From contig NZ_AP025484.1 of the NCBI RefSeq assembly GCF_024347455.1, positions 1,550,001-1,614,000 of the forward strand: 64,000 bases of DNA. The letters run 5' to 3'. The notes below the pieces were generated by a model, which was given only the letters and a program-made list of their open reading frames with translations, was not told the origin of the DNA and made no database searches. Source of the DNA: Vibrio echinoideorum (GTDB lineage: Bacteria > Pseudomonadota > Gammaproteobacteria > Enterobacterales > Vibrionaceae). Of this stretch, positions 8,960 through 18,457 are shown one piece after another. The position numbers were made by a program, and so were the translations under genes. How positions within the stretch are numbered: position 1 is the first letter of the stretch; the number at the start of each line of letters is the position of its first letter.

Positions 8960-10072
8960 ATGGCGAGTGTCACGTTAAAAAACGTTTATAAATCATATGG
9001 TGATGTAGAGATTTCTAAGGATGTAACCTTAGACATCAACGAAGGTGAATTCGTAGTATTCGTTGGACCATCAGGTTGTGGTAAATCGACGCTATTACGT
9101 TGTATCGCAGGTCTAGAAGACATTACGTCTGGTGATTTGTACATCGGTGACCAACGCATGAATGACGTTGAGCCATCAAAGCGTGGCGTAGGTATGGTAT
9201 TCCAATCTTACGCGCTTTACCCTCACCTTAACCTTTACGACAACATGTCTTTTGGCCTTAAGTTAGCAAAAGCAGATAAAGCTGAGGTTGATAAACGCGT
9301 TGAGCATGCCGCTGAAATCCTTCAGCTTGGTCACTTACTAGAGCGCCAACCTAAAGCACTTTCTGGTGGTCAACGTCAGCGTGTTGCTATCGGTCGTACT
9401 TTGGTTTCTCAACCAAACGTATTCCTGCTTGATGAACCTCTATCTAACCTAGATGCTGCACTGCGTGTTCAAATGCGTTCACAGATTACTAAACTACAGC
9501 GCCAACTAGGTTGTACCATGATCTACGTTACCCACGACCAAGTGGAAGCGATGACAATGGCGGATAAAATCGTAGTTCTTGATGGTGGTCATGTATCTCA
9601 AGTCGGTAAACCACTTGACCTTTATCACTATCCGAAAAACCGTTTCGTTGCTGGATTTATTGGTTCACCTAAGATGAACTTCATGTCAGTACACATTGAA
9701 CAAGCGGAAGCAGAACGCGTACAAGTTAAACTTTCAAATGGCATGACTTTCTGGATTCCAGTAGACGGTACGACTGTCAATGCTGGTGACCGCATGTCTC
9801 TAGGTGTTCGTCCTGAACACCTATTGTCTGCTGAAACAGGTGATGCAACGATTGAAGCTGAAGTTATGATGGTAGAGAAGCTAGGTAACGAAACACAAGT
9901 TTACCTAAACCTCGAAAGTGCAGACGCTGACGTTATCTATCGCCAGCCAGACACGTTGACGATTGAGTCTGGTGACAAGCTGTCGATTGGTATTCCAGCA
10001 CACCGTTGTCACTTGTTCCATAGCGACGGTAGAGCATGTCGTCGTATGCACAAAGAGTACGGTACAGACTAA
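8960..10072 (+). CDS. malK: Maltose/maltodextrin ABC transporter ATPase MalK
   Basis: The 370-residue protein has all ABC ATPase motifs: Walker [10 protein letters not shown] near residue 36, signature [12 protein letters not shown] near 134, Walker B VFLLDEP near 154 and the switch histidine in [11 protein letters not shown]-terminal regulatory domain of about 135 residues follows. The dimer powers MalFG and in the resting state sequesters MalT. E. coli MalK has 371 residues. It is transcribed divergently from malE and is followed by its own terminator, so unlike E. coli there is no lamB after it here. Confidence 0.97.
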   Translation: MASVTLKNVYKSYGDVEISKDVTLDINEGEFVVFVGPSGCGKSTLLRCIAGLEDITSGDLYIGDQRMNDVEPSKRGVGMVFQSYALYPHLNLYDNMSFGLKLAKADKAEVDKRVEHAAEILQLGHLLERQPKALSGGQRQRVAIGRTLVSQPNVFLLDEPLSNLDAALRVQMRSQITKLQRQLGCTMIYVTHDQVEAMTMADKIVVLDGGHVSQVGKPLDLYHYPKNRFVAGFIGSPKMNFMSVHIEQAEAERVQVKLSNGMTFWIPVDGTTVNAGDRMSLGVRPEHLLSAETGDATIEAEVMMVEKLGNETQVYLNLESADADVIYRQPDTLTIESGDKLSIGIPAHRCHLFHSDGRACRRMHKEYGTD

Positions 10073-10109
10073 TCGGTTCGCCTTTTTAAGATATAACTTG
10101 CCCATATCC

Positions 10110-10141
10110 AATCCCTCTTACGTTGTAAGGGGGATTTTTTC
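10110..10141 (+). terminator. Terminator after malK
   Basis: AATCCCTCTTAC pairs with GTAAGGGGGATT with one bulge and is followed by six T. It closes malK 38 bp after the stop codon. Confidence 0.8.
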
Positions 10142-10213
10142 AATTTGGTCATTTATTCTTGGATTAATCTCACTTGCGTTCGGTTTGCTCTAGATACCTT
10201 TGCTAAAGGCAAT

Positions 10214-10242
10214 AAAAAAGGCCTAGCATCGGCTAGACCTTC
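10214..10242 (-). terminator. Terminator of the 66-residue protein gene
   Basis: On the minus strand AAGGTCTAGC pairs with GCTAGGCCTT across CGAT and is followed by TTTTATT. It lies about 100 bp after the small leftward gene. Confidence 0.7.
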
Positions 10243-10341
10243 ATCTGTTTATTCAGAGTGTAAACCCTACCAATCTCTTTAAACACTATTGAGCGTCTAG
10301 AGCTTATTGGCGTAACTCGAACTTATTGGCTCTACAGAAAC

Positions 10342-10542
10342 CTAGTGAATTGGTGTATCACTTGTTTTGTTGAACTGACCAAAATGCTTTTCCAACACTT
10401 CAGGTGTTAGCTTGCCTTCCGCTTCTAGTCGCTTAAATTCAGCAACAATTGCTTTTTGCTCTTCAAGTGATGGCAGTTTTACTTCAGGCTCATCGCCCAT
10501 CTCTTGAGTCATCTGCTCTAGTTCTTTTTCAAAATCGCTCAT
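10342..10542 (-). CDS. Small acidic conserved protein (66 aa)
   Basis: I do not recognise a named family. The protein is highly acidic and helical (MSDFEKELEQMTQEMGDEPEV at the N terminus, then LPSLEEQKAIVAEFKRLEAEGKL), with no signal peptide or membrane segment. AGGT lies upstream of its ATG, and it has its own terminator, which supports a real monocistronic gene. The periodic Glu/Lys/Leu pattern suggests a small helical bundle or an adaptor. Function is unknown. Confidence 0.7.
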   Translation of the reverse strand: MSDFEKELEQMTQEMGDEPEVKLPSLEEQKAIVAEFKRLEAEGKLTPEVLEKHFGQFNKTSDTPIH

Positions 10543-10810
10543 GATACTTACCTAAATATTAAACCTAACGAGATTTTACTCATTTACGCCCTATGATGCT
10601 AGAGCGATTAAATGCAAAGCCCGAAACCAGATCAATTGAACGTTAACTTAATGCGTGCTGTAAGCTTAAATGCGTGCTGTAAACATAAATGCTCATGGCA
10701 AATGGTAAATGGCAAACTGAGGCTCAGTTCAGCTCGAGTACTTAGGTCAACTAAAGTACTCAAGCCTACTTCAGCGACCCATTTCAATCGAAGTAACGGT
10801 TCCTAAATCA
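10543..10810. other. Non-coding stretch with short repeats
   Basis: Between the small acidic gene and the terminator of the chemoreceptor gene I see no credible gene. A 13-base direct repeat (ATGCGTGCTGTAA) occurs twice near 10650-10680. A 64-codon plus-strand frame has no ribosome-binding site and no coding character. Confidence 0.4.
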
Positions 10811-10848
10811 AAAGAGCCAGATTCACGATCAAATGAATCTAGCTCTTT
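10811..10848 (-). terminator. Terminator after chemoreceptor gene
   Basis: A long stem (AAGAGC-CAGATTCA against TGAATCT-AGCTCTT with one bulge) lies 27 bp after the chemoreceptor stop codon. On the minus strand it is followed by TTTTGATTT. Confidence 0.75.
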
Positions 10849-10874
10849 TATTATGGTTAGTGGCCTAATCGCAA

Positions 10875-12791
10875 TTAAAGCTTAAACGAGCCAACCATCT
10901 TATCTAGACGTGAAGAAAGGTCTCGAAGCTCTTGGCTTGCTTCAGCAAGTTGCTCAGCAGTGCCTGTTGTCACTTCGTTGATCGCGTTGATTTCTTCGAT
11001 GTTCTGGTTGATGGTGTGAACTACCGTTGATTGCTCTTCGGTTGCCGTTGCAACTTGAGTGTTACGGTCAGTAATATCAACGATACGGTCTGAAATGCCA
11101 CCCAAAACGTCTACCGCTTCGTCCGATGCCGACACACCTTCAAGCGTAATCACCTTACCTGCACTCATCGCAGATACTGCATCTTTTGCATCGCTTTGCA
11201 GTTGGTTGATCATCTTCTGAATCTCCTCCGTTGAATCTGCAGTGCGGCTTGCAAGGTTACGAACCTCATCCGCAACGACCGCAAAGCCACGACCTTGCTC
11301 ACCCGCACGTGCCGCTTCAATCGCAGCGTTCAGTGCCAACAAGTTAGTTTGGTCTGAAATATCACGAATTACACCCAAAATTGAGCCGATATCTTGCGTT
11401 GTAGAAGCAAGCTGCTCAACCACTTGACCCGTGTTTTCAATATCTTGAGCTAAACGGCTAATCGCGTCTTTCGCTTTATTTACCACAGAACGGCCTACTT
11501 CAGTATTACCTGAAGCCTGCGTTGCCGTTTCCGCAGCCGTAGCCGCATTTGATGCAATCTCGCTGATGGTCATGCCCATTTGGTTAATGGCAGCCACCAC
11601 TTGAAGCGTTTGATCACGTTGTTCTTGGCTGTTGTCGTGAGTGATATGCGCTTTATTTGACACACTCTCCGCCGCAACTTGAAGCGCTTGGCTGGTAGAA
11701 CACACTTCTTTCATCGACTCGTGAATCTTCTCAATGAATCCATTAAAGCCCTTAGAAAGCTGTGCGATTTCATCGTTGCCTTTTACTTCAATACGCTGCG
11801 CCAGATCGCCATCGCCTTCGCCAAGGTCACCAAATCGCTTAGCCAGAAGTTTAATAGGCTGAGTAATGCTGTTTGCTAGCACTACACCCATTAGGATAAA
11901 GACTAAAGCCACGATAGCCGTCATGATCAGCATCTTCTGCGCAGTCGCATCGAGCTCAGCAAACACTTCATCGGTTGGTACCACACCAATAACGAACCAG
12001 TCCATTGACGACACATACAAGCTCGCCACGAATAGCTCTTGTCCTTGGCTTTCAGTGGTAATCAGATTGAAGCCCGACTTGTTCAATAGTTGGCTTGATT
12101 GAGGGCCGTAAAGTTGTTGAAGTGAAGAATCACTACGAGAGCGCTCACGGTGAATTTGTACATCACCTTGGCTATCGGTTAAGAAGACAAAGCCGGTATT
12201 CTCAATCTTGAAGCCATTAAGCAGGCTCACCATGTCATCCATCGATTTAGATAAACCTGACATCGCTAAACCAGAAGGCTGCTGGTAGTTAGCGAACATT
12301 TTCACCTCACCGTTGGCTTCTTGGAACATGCTCACCATGGTTGGCTGGCCAGATTGAGTAAAGCCAAAGAACCAACCATCTTGTTGTTGGTTTAGCTGAC
12401 GCAAGAAGCCATTTTGGTTCCAGTAATAAGCCGTTTGACGGTTTGCTACCGAAGCATCATTCAGTTGGTATTGGTTGCGAACATTGTTCAGTTGTTTAAC
12501 CAACTTATTCTCTAATGCTGCATCACGATCTGTCGATTCGATAGCGTCAGAAATAAATTCATTCGAAGCAATTTGCTCCGCAGCTAACAATAACTGAGAG
12601 ACTTCACGATCAATTTCACCATTGATTCGCTCTAGCATTCCGGGAAGCTCAATATCGATCAATCGATGACTTAATACATCTCTCGCTTGTTGTTGCGCCA
12701 TTGCACCAACAATAACCGTGGATGCAAGAACCGCAAAAGTAATACCAAGTACAACTTTTTGCTTAATACTCAGAGAGTTAGTTTTGAACAT
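10875..12791 (-). CDS. Methyl-accepting chemotaxis protein with dCache-like sensor
   Basis: The 638-residue transmembrane receptor has a first membrane helix (about 12-32), a roughly 240-residue periplasmic sensor with the layout of a dCache domain ([11 protein letters not shown] and [17 protein letters not shown] segments), a second helix (about 288-308), a HAMP linker, and a cytoplasmic signalling domain. The hairpin tip reads [37 protein letters not shown] in two adjoining pieces, the standard CheA/CheW contact site. No CheR-binding pentapeptide ends it. It signals a bound ligand to the flagellar motor. The ligand cannot be inferred. The ATG follows AAAGG. Confidence 0.93.
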   Translation of the reverse strand: MFKTNSLSIKQKVVLGITFAVLASTVIVGAMAQQQARDVLSHRLIDIELPGMLERINGEIDREVSQLLLAAEQIASNEFISDAIESTDRDAALENKLVKQLNNVRNQYQLNDASVANRQTAYYWNQNGFLRQLNQQQDGWFFGFTQSGQPTMVSMFQEANGEVKMFANYQQPSGLAMSGLSKSMDDMVSLLNGFKIENTGFVFLTDSQGDVQIHRERSRSDSSLQQLYGPQSSQLLNKSGFNLITTESQGQELFVASLYVSSMDWFVIGVVPTDEVFAELDATAQKMLIMTAIVALVFILMGVVLANSITQPIKLLAKRFGDLGEGDGDLAQRIEVKGNDEIAQLSKGFNGFIEKIHESMKEVCSTSQALQVAAESVSNKAHITHDNSQEQRDQTLQVVAAINQMGMTISEIASNAATAAETATQASGNTEVGRSVVNKAKDAISRLAQDIENTGQVVEQLASTTQDIGSILGVIRDISDQTNLLALNAAIEAARAGEQGRGFAVVADEVRNLASRTADSTEEIQKMINQLQSDAKDAVSAMSAGKVITLEGVSASDEAVDVLGGISDRIVDITDRNTQVATATEEQSTVVHTINQNIEEINAINEVTTGTAEQLAEASQELRDLSSRLDKMVGSFKL

Positions 12792-13253
12792 ATTTGGACC
12801 TTTAAAAAGAATCGCTCATTATTAGTAGACCTTAAACAGGACTTTGTTAGTGCGTCCCAACAAAGCGATGCACAACCTGAGTGATATATCGGCCAAAACC
12901 AATAAAACTAGAGACTTTTCTCTCAAAAAAACTGCAAATGCGATGTAACAACTCAATCATTTTCTTTTTGGATAAAAATTAACTAGCTAAATGCGATCCC
13001 ATTTTTATTATTCACCCTTATTATTTAACCCTTTAAGCTTCATCTGAGTCAGGCAACATCACACCGTTGAGCTTTGTTGTAAAAAAAGCAATTGATATGG
13101 TAAAAATCATGACTTAGTCGCGTTTTTCACTAACCACTTGTAAATCATTCCATTTTTGGAAAAATAAATTACGCCGATTTACTGGAACTTTTTACTAGTA
13201 ATCAGTGACCAATACTCAAAATAAGAATCAAATGGTACCCAGAGAGTCCAAAA
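12792..13253. promoter_or_regulatory. Divergent control region, chemoreceptor / MoxR operon
   Basis: This 460-bp AT-rich gap separates two divergently transcribed units and must carry both promoters. I see no gene and no recognisable operator. A weak GAGAG ribosome-binding site precedes the moxR ATG. Confidence 0.35.
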
Positions 13254-14210
13254 ATGCATAAAAATAACTTCGAAATCCTTCAAAACTATCTAGAGTCTCA
13301 AATCATTGGTCAGCAAGAGCTCGTTAAGCAACTGATGATCGCCTTACTGGCAGATGGTCATATTCTTGTTGAAGGGCCTCCAGGGTTAGCAAAAACCCGC
13401 GCGGTAAAGTCGCTCGCTGACTGTGTCGAAGGTGATTTTCACCGTATTCAATTCACGCCAGATCTATTGCCTGCCGACCTAACTGGTACCGATATTTTCC
13501 GTCCAGAAACGGGAGAGTTCACCTTCCAATCTGGGCCGATTTTTAACTCGCTTATTCTAGCGGATGAGATCAACCGTGCTCCGGCGAAAGTACAAGCCGC
13601 TATGTTAGAAGCGATGGCGGAAAAACAGGTAACTGCAGGTCGAAAAACCTATGCTCTACCGGACCTGTTTTTAGTAATGGCAACGCAGAACCCGATTGAG
13701 CAAGAAGGGACTTACCCGCTACCGGAAGCTCAGTTAGATCGTTTCTTGCTGCATTTAGAGGTGGCTTATCCAGACATGGAAAGTGAACTTGAGATCTTGC
13801 GTCTAAACAGAGGCGAAGCTCAAGGCAACCAACCTGTTCAACCAGAGCCTATTTCTCAACAAACGATCTTTGAAGCTCGCCAAGAAGTACTCAACATTCA
13901 TATGGCAGACACCATTGAGCAGTACATTATTCGACTGGTTATGGCGACTCGCCAACCTAAGCAATACAGCGACCAGCTTGCTCAATGGTTAGACATGGGT
14001 GTCAGCCCACGTGCAACTATTGCGTTAGACCGTTGTGCCCGAGCGCACGCATGGCTAGCAGGCCGCGATTACGTAACACCGCAAGACGTTCAAGCTATGG
14101 CATTCCCTGTATTACGCCACCGTCTACTTCGCAGTTACCACGCACAAGCTGAAGGGGTTACGGCCAATCAAGTAATTACACACCTTATCTCGTTGGTTGG
14201 CAGCGCATAG
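13254..14210 (+). CDS. MoxR-family AAA+ ATPase
   Basis: The 318-residue cytoplasmic ATPase has Walker A EGPPGLAKTR (about residues 40-49), Walker B ILADEINRAPAKVQAA (about 102-117), a sensor-1 MATQNPIEQEGTYPLPEAQLDRF segment (in two adjoining runs), and the C-terminal AAA-lid. MoxR proteins are chaperone-like ATPases encoded with VWA-domain proteins and are thought to mature metal-dependent or envelope complexes. It is the first gene of a six-gene operon and lies 11 bp before the DUF58 gene. Confidence 0.93.
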   Translation: MHKNNFEILQNYLESQIIGQQELVKQLMIALLADGHILVEGPPGLAKTRAVKSLADCVEGDFHRIQFTPDLLPADLTGTDIFRPETGEFTFQSGPIFNSLILADEINRAPAKVQAAMLEAMAEKQVTAGRKTYALPDLFLVMATQNPIEQEGTYPLPEAQLDRFLLHLEVAYPDMESELEILRLNRGEAQGNQPVQPEPISQQTIFEARQEVLNIHMADTIEQYIIRLVMATRQPKQYSDQLAQWLDMGVSPRATIALDRCARAHAWLAGRDYVTPQDVQAMAFPVLRHRLLRSYHAQAEGVTANQVITHLISLVGSA

Positions 14211-14221
14211 GTGATACGCGG

Positions 14222-15148
14222 ATGAATAATCAACTACCCAACCATAGTGACGGTGTCACGTTGAATCTGGACGAACTGCTGCAATACAAAGCGCAGTCTG
14301 TTCGATGGTTGCCTCCAGCCAAGAGTCTTTGGTCGCAGCTTAACGGTCAACACGAGAGCAACCGTAAAGGTCGCGGGATGAACTTCTCTGAGGTTCGTCA
14401 ATATCAGGCGGGCGATGACATCCGCAGCATTGATTGGCGCGTAACGGCTCGAACAGGGAAGGCACACACCAAACTGTTTTCTGAAGAAAGAGAACAGCCT
14501 GTGATTTTGTTCTTAGATCTGTCGAGCAGTATGATTTTCGGCTCAACCTTGTTGCTTAAATCGGTTCAACTCGCGCACTTTGCCAGCCAGCTTTGTTGGT
14601 TAACCGTCGCTCAAAAAGACCGTATTGGTGCAGTGATAGATACTGGCCAAGAGATCATTGAGATTAAACCGAGTGCTAGCAACCATGCTCCACTGCGTAT
14701 TTTACAAAAAGTCATAGAAATCAATAACGCAGCGCTGACCAACCAAGACAATCACAGCGACACAACCTTAGATCATGGGCTGAAGTCTCTACAACAGCTC
14801 TGTCCAAAAGGCAGTGATATTATTATCCTTAGTGACTTCGTCCGTTACCGAGAAAGTGACTACTCACTTATCAGCCAAATTCGCAGGCACAATAGAGTGC
14901 GTCTAGTTCATTTTTACGACCCTTTGGAGCAAGGTGAAACTACCTACAAAGGATCTAAACAGGTGACCGATGGCGACAAAACTCAGTGGTTCAACTTCTC
15001 TTCCAATAAAGAAAAGGAAAAGCTTAACCAAGCGTTTTCATTAAAGAAGCAGCAGTTGCAGAAACTTAGTTTATCTCTCGCGATACCATATAGCTCTCTG
15101 TCTAGTGCGCAGTCACTAATGAGCCAGATATCAGGGTCTCAGTCATGA
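14222..15148 (+). CDS. DUF58 domain protein
   Basis: The 308-residue protein has the DUF58 core: FSEVRQYQAGDDIRSIDWR near residues 57-75 is the family signature. It is followed by a VWA-like region with ILFLDLSSSM near residue 95, a MIDAS-type DxSxS motif. DUF58 proteins sit with MoxR ATPases in Bacteroides-aerotolerance (Bat)-type clusters and probably form part of a substrate complex. There is no signal peptide. The next gene starts within its last codons (4-bp overlap), so the two are translationally coupled. Confidence 0.9.
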   Translation: MNNQLPNHSDGVTLNLDELLQYKAQSVRWLPPAKSLWSQLNGQHESNRKGRGMNFSEVRQYQAGDDIRSIDWRVTARTGKAHTKLFSEEREQPVILFLDLSSSMIFGSTLLLKSVQLAHFASQLCWLTVAQKDRIGAVIDTGQEIIEIKPSASNHAPLRILQKVIEINNAALTNQDNHSDTTLDHGLKSLQQLCPKGSDIIILSDFVRYRESDYSLISQIRRHNRVRLVHFYDPLEQGETTYKGSKQVTDGDKTQWFNFSSNKEKEKLNQAFSLKKQQLQKLSLSLAIPYSSLSSAQSLMSQISGSQS

Positions 15149-15630
15149 ATCAGTCCTTAGATTTAAGCCCAGTCATTGCGCCAGATGCACCGACTTGGTG
15201 GCCTTTAGCGTGGGGCTGGTGGGCGGTAATTATCGCGGGCATCGTTCTGATCGCCTTCGTGTTTTTCATTGTAAAACGCAGACAAAAGAACCAACGCGCG
15301 AAGAACGAAGCACTTGCTTGCTTTCGTAATAGTCAGCCTTCAAATACCTTGTCTCCGAGTGCAGCTCAAGACGTCGTTCGTCAGGCAGCACTAAGCTATT
15401 TCCCACGCGAAAAAGTGGCAGGCTTATCTGGTGATGATTGGTTGGCGTTCTTAGATGCGCAATTGGCGAAACCGTTGTTCGCCGCAAAACAATCGCAATG
15501 GCAACAAGCACTCTACCAAGATGCCCCCTTAATGAACGACGAACAGAAAAAGGCTCAACAGCAATTGGTTAATGACTGCGAAAACTGGCTTCGTAAAGCC
15601 CTTCCTCCAAAGCGAGGTCGTTATGACTGA
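15145..15630 (+). CDS. DUF4381 membrane protein
   Basis: The 161-residue protein has a short N-terminal segment with the LSPVIAPDAPTWWPLAWGWW motif of DUF4381, one membrane helix (about 27-48) and a basic then soluble cytoplasmic part. Members are found only in MoxR/VWA clusters and are thought to anchor or assemble the complex. It overlaps the upstream DUF58 gene by four bases and the downstream VWA gene by eight. Its role is inferred from context. Confidence 0.85.
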   Translation: MNQSLDLSPVIAPDAPTWWPLAWGWWAVIIAGIVLIAFVFFIVKRRQKNQRAKNEALACFRNSQPSNTLSPSAAQDVVRQAALSYFPREKVAGLSGDDWLAFLDAQLAKPLFAAKQSQWQQALYQDAPLMNDEQKKAQQQLVNDCENWLRKALPPKRGRYD

Positions 15631-16615
15631 TCTTTTAAACAAGAGCTTACTAAATATTGAATTCGTTTGGTGGTGGATGTTTTTCCTCGCGCCACTGCCG
15701 TTTCTCGTTTACCTATTCTCACCAAAATCAGAATCAAGCAGCGCTCTAAGGCTTCCATTTTTGCCCGAGGACAGCAATACCAAAACGCCGAGCAATCGCT
15801 TACCTAAAGCCTTATCGGTCATCACCTGGCTTTTATTGGTAACGGCCATGGCACGCCCCGTTTGGTACGGTGAACCGGTTGAGTTTCAGCCGAAACACCG
15901 TGATTTGATGTTGGTTGTCGACCTTTCCTACTCAATGAGCCAAGAAGACATGCAATTCAATGGCGAATACATCGATCGCTTATCAGCAGTGAAACATGTA
16001 TTGAGTGACTTTATTGAGCGACGCAAAGGTGACCGAGTTGGATTGGTACTATTTGCTGATCACGCCTACTTGCAGACCCCGCTTACGCTAGACAGAGATA
16101 CGCTTTCACAACAACTCAATCAGGCTGTGCTAAAGCTGATTGGTACTCAAACTGCGATCGGTGATGGAATTGGCCTCGCTACCAAAACCTTTGTCGATAG
16201 CGATGCGCCTCAGCGGGTAATGATTCTACTCAGTGACGGCAGTAATACGGCCGGGGTATTAGACCCACTAGAAGCCGCGGATATTGCAAAGAAATACGAC
16301 GCGACGATTTACACCGTAGGTGTCGGTGCGGGTGAAATGATGGTCAAAGAGTTCTTCATGACTCGTAAGGTCAATACCGCTCAAGACCTAGATGAACGTA
16401 CGTTAATTGAAATCGCCAAACGCACTGGCGGTCAATACTTCCGAGCGCGAGACAGCAAAGAACTGGCAACGATTTACGACACCATCAATCAGTTAGAGCC
16501 CGTGACGAACGCCACTAAGATATGGCGACCGCAACAAGAGTGGTTCGTATGGCCACTGTCTGCGGCAATGTTCTTCGCATTTATGCTGTTAGCCATTAGG
16601 AGAAACAATGTCTAA
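15623..16615 (+). CDS. VWA-domain membrane protein, BatA type
   Basis: The 330-residue protein has two N-terminal membrane helices, a von Willebrand A domain with an intact MIDAS (VVDLSYSMS near residue 97) and a C-terminal membrane helix, the classic BatA layout. The VWA domain presumably binds a metal ion and a partner protein on the periplasmic side or at the membrane. I chose the ATG at 15623, which follows GAGG and overlaps the preceding stop codon. An earlier start would add 17 residues encoded within the upstream gene. It overlaps the next VWA gene by eight bases. Confidence 0.9.
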   Translation: MTDLLNKSLLNIEFVWWWMFFLAPLPFLVYLFSPKSESSSALRLPFLPEDSNTKTPSNRLPKALSVITWLLLVTAMARPVWYGEPVEFQPKHRDLMLVVDLSYSMSQEDMQFNGEYIDRLSAVKHVLSDFIERRKGDRVGLVLFADHAYLQTPLTLDRDTLSQQLNQAVLKLIGTQTAIGDGIGLATKTFVDSDAPQRVMILLSDGSNTAGVLDPLEAADIAKKYDATIYTVGVGAGEMMVKEFFMTRKVNTAQDLDERTLIEIAKRTGGQYFRARDSKELATIYDTINQLEPVTNATKIWRPQQEWFVWPLSAAMFFAFMLLAIRRNNV

Positions 16616-18455
16616 CTTTACTTTTATCTACCCTTATTGGTTCTTGGCGCTTGCCGCGCTGCCCGCTATTTGGTGGCTTAGCAAAAGACAATCCAAGCAA
16701 GGGTTATTAGCGTCACACATCGCCCACTATTTGGCTCCTGAATCGAGCAAGCCATCGAAAAACCGCAGTACTTATTTCGGTATTTGGTGGCTGGTCGGCG
16801 TTATTGCGTTAGCTGGACCAAGCTTTGAAAAAAACGAACAACCAAGCTTTGAAAAAACGCAGGCGCGAGTTGTGATAATGGATATGTCGATGTCTCTGTA
16901 CGCCACAGACATTAAACCGAACCGTTTAACACAGGCACGATATAAAGCTTTGGACCTGCTTTCATTATGGAATGAAGGCCTAACAGGAATGGTGGCCTAC
17001 GCTGGGGATGCTTACACCATTAGTCCGCTAACGTCAGACATCAACACCATCAAGAACTTAGTTCCTAACCTATCTCCGGATATCATGCCATTCCAAGGCG
17101 GTGATGCTACGTCAGCAGTCACACTCGCCATTGAGATGATGACTCGTGCTCATATCTACCACGGCGACTTGGTGTTGATTGCGGATGATATCGACGACCA
17201 AGAGAAGCAAGAGATCGATTCCCTACTCTCGGGGAGCAATTGGACACTGTCGATTCTAGCGGTAGGGACGAAAAGTGGTGCGCCGATATCTCTACCAAGC
17301 GGCTCGATGCTGAAAACCGACTCAGGACAAACCGTGGTCGCAAGAACCAACTTAAATAACATGCGCGAGCTTACACGCAGCTATGGTGGCACTTTTACTG
17401 AGGTTCAATTTGATAACTCAGATGTTGAGCACATTGCGAATTATCTCGACCGAATTGCTACGACATCAGAAGTCACCAAGACCAATAACTCACTCAATAC
17501 CAGAGTGAACAACGGTTTCTGGCTATTGCCGTTTCTGTTACTTCCTGCACTTGGGCTATTTCGAAAAGGGGTCATTTGGTGTGGCCTAGCTGTGCTTGTC
17601 TCGTTCAGCCAACCGAATACTGCGTTTGCGAACCCTTGGAAAACCGATGACCAAGTGGGTTATCAGTTGTATCAAGATGAGGATTTTCAACAAGCCGCAG
17701 AACACTTCGAACAGCAAGAATGGAAAGGCATTGCGCAATACAAAGCCGGTGATTTCGAAGCGGCCGAACAGACGCTACAAGGTCTTTCTGGCGAAGATGC
17801 TCACTACAACCTAGCCAATGCGCAAGCAAAGCAAGGCAAGTACGACCAAGCGATTGAAGAGTATCAACGTATTCTCGAAAGCAACCCTGAACATGCTTAC
17901 GCGAAGAAGAACCTAGAAATCGTCGAACAGGCCCAGAAGCAACAGCAACAGCAAGACGATTCTGAATCCAAAGACCAGAAAGACCAAAACCAGCAAGGTC
18001 AGCAAGGTCAGCAAGGTCAGAAAAATGATTCTTCGCAAAGCTCGCAGGATCAACAACAAAGCTCTGCTGATAATGGGAAGTCGCAAAGTCAAAGCGGCAG
18101 CCAAGATCAAAGTGAAAGCCAAGCTGATAACCGCTCTGATTCCAAGACGGATGAAGAAAACGACAAGCAAGCTGTGCAACAAAACAAACCGGATCAAGCA
18201 GATAAACAGCCACAGGACAAAGGTGACTCAGCATCTCAGACTACACAAGCACAAAAAGCTGCAAAGGATGACAATGATAGCAATGCTCAACAAGCCGCAA
18301 CACAAGTGTCAGGTCAGCCTATATCGAGCGATCCTGATATGCGAAAACTTGAGCAAGTAGAAAGCGCTCGAGATCCGAGCCAACTGCTTAAAGCGCAAAT
18401 GATTCTACAAGCACGACAAAAAAGTGCTCCTAACAACCAAAACAAAAAGTGGTAA
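16608..18455 (+). CDS. VWA and TPR protein, BatB/BatC fusion type
   Basis: The 615-residue protein joins what are often two genes. An N-terminal part has membrane helices and a VWA domain (MDMSMSLYATD near residue 90), then a membrane helix (about 302-325), then tetratricopeptide repeats (about 345-450). The C-terminal 160 residues are a low-complexity Gln/Ser/Asp/Lys-rich tail, including runs of QQGQQGQ. The TPR part probably recruits partner proteins. The tail is likely disordered and may vary in length between strains. AGGAG precedes the ATG. Confidence 0.9.
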   Translation: MSNFTFIYPYWFLALAALPAIWWLSKRQSKQGLLASHIAHYLAPESSKPSKNRSTYFGIWWLVGVIALAGPSFEKNEQPSFEKTQARVVIMDMSMSLYATDIKPNRLTQARYKALDLLSLWNEGLTGMVAYAGDAYTISPLTSDINTIKNLVPNLSPDIMPFQGGDATSAVTLAIEMMTRAHIYHGDLVLIADDIDDQEKQEIDSLLSGSNWTLSILAVGTKSGAPISLPSGSMLKTDSGQTVVARTNLNNMRELTRSYGGTFTEVQFDNSDVEHIANYLDRIATTSEVTKTNNSLNTRVNNGFWLLPFLLLPALGLFRKGVIWCGLAVLVSFSQPNTAFANPWKTDDQVGYQLYQDEDFQQAAEHFEQQEWKGIAQYKAGDFEAAEQTLQGLSGEDAHYNLANAQAKQGKYDQAIEEYQRILESNPEHAYAKKNLEIVEQAQKQQQQQDDSESKDQKDQNQQGQQGQQGQKNDSSQSSQDQQQSSADNGKSQSQSGSQDQSESQADNRSDSKTDEENDKQAVQQNKPDQADKQPQDKGDSASQTTQAQKAAKDDNDSNAQQAATQVSGQPISSDPDMRKLEQVESARDPSQLLKAQMILQARQKSAPNNQNKKW

Positions 18456-18457
18456 CC

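Noticed and set aside
10612..10806. 64-codon plus-strand frame near the chemoreceptor
   Set aside because: It spans a short direct repeat, lacks a ribosome-binding site and has an unnatural composition.
17605..18234. A 209-codon minus-strand frame inside the VWA-TPR gene
   Set aside because: It is a shadow of the repetitive Gln-rich coding region, with no ribosome-binding site, and lies wholly within a well-supported plus-strand gene.
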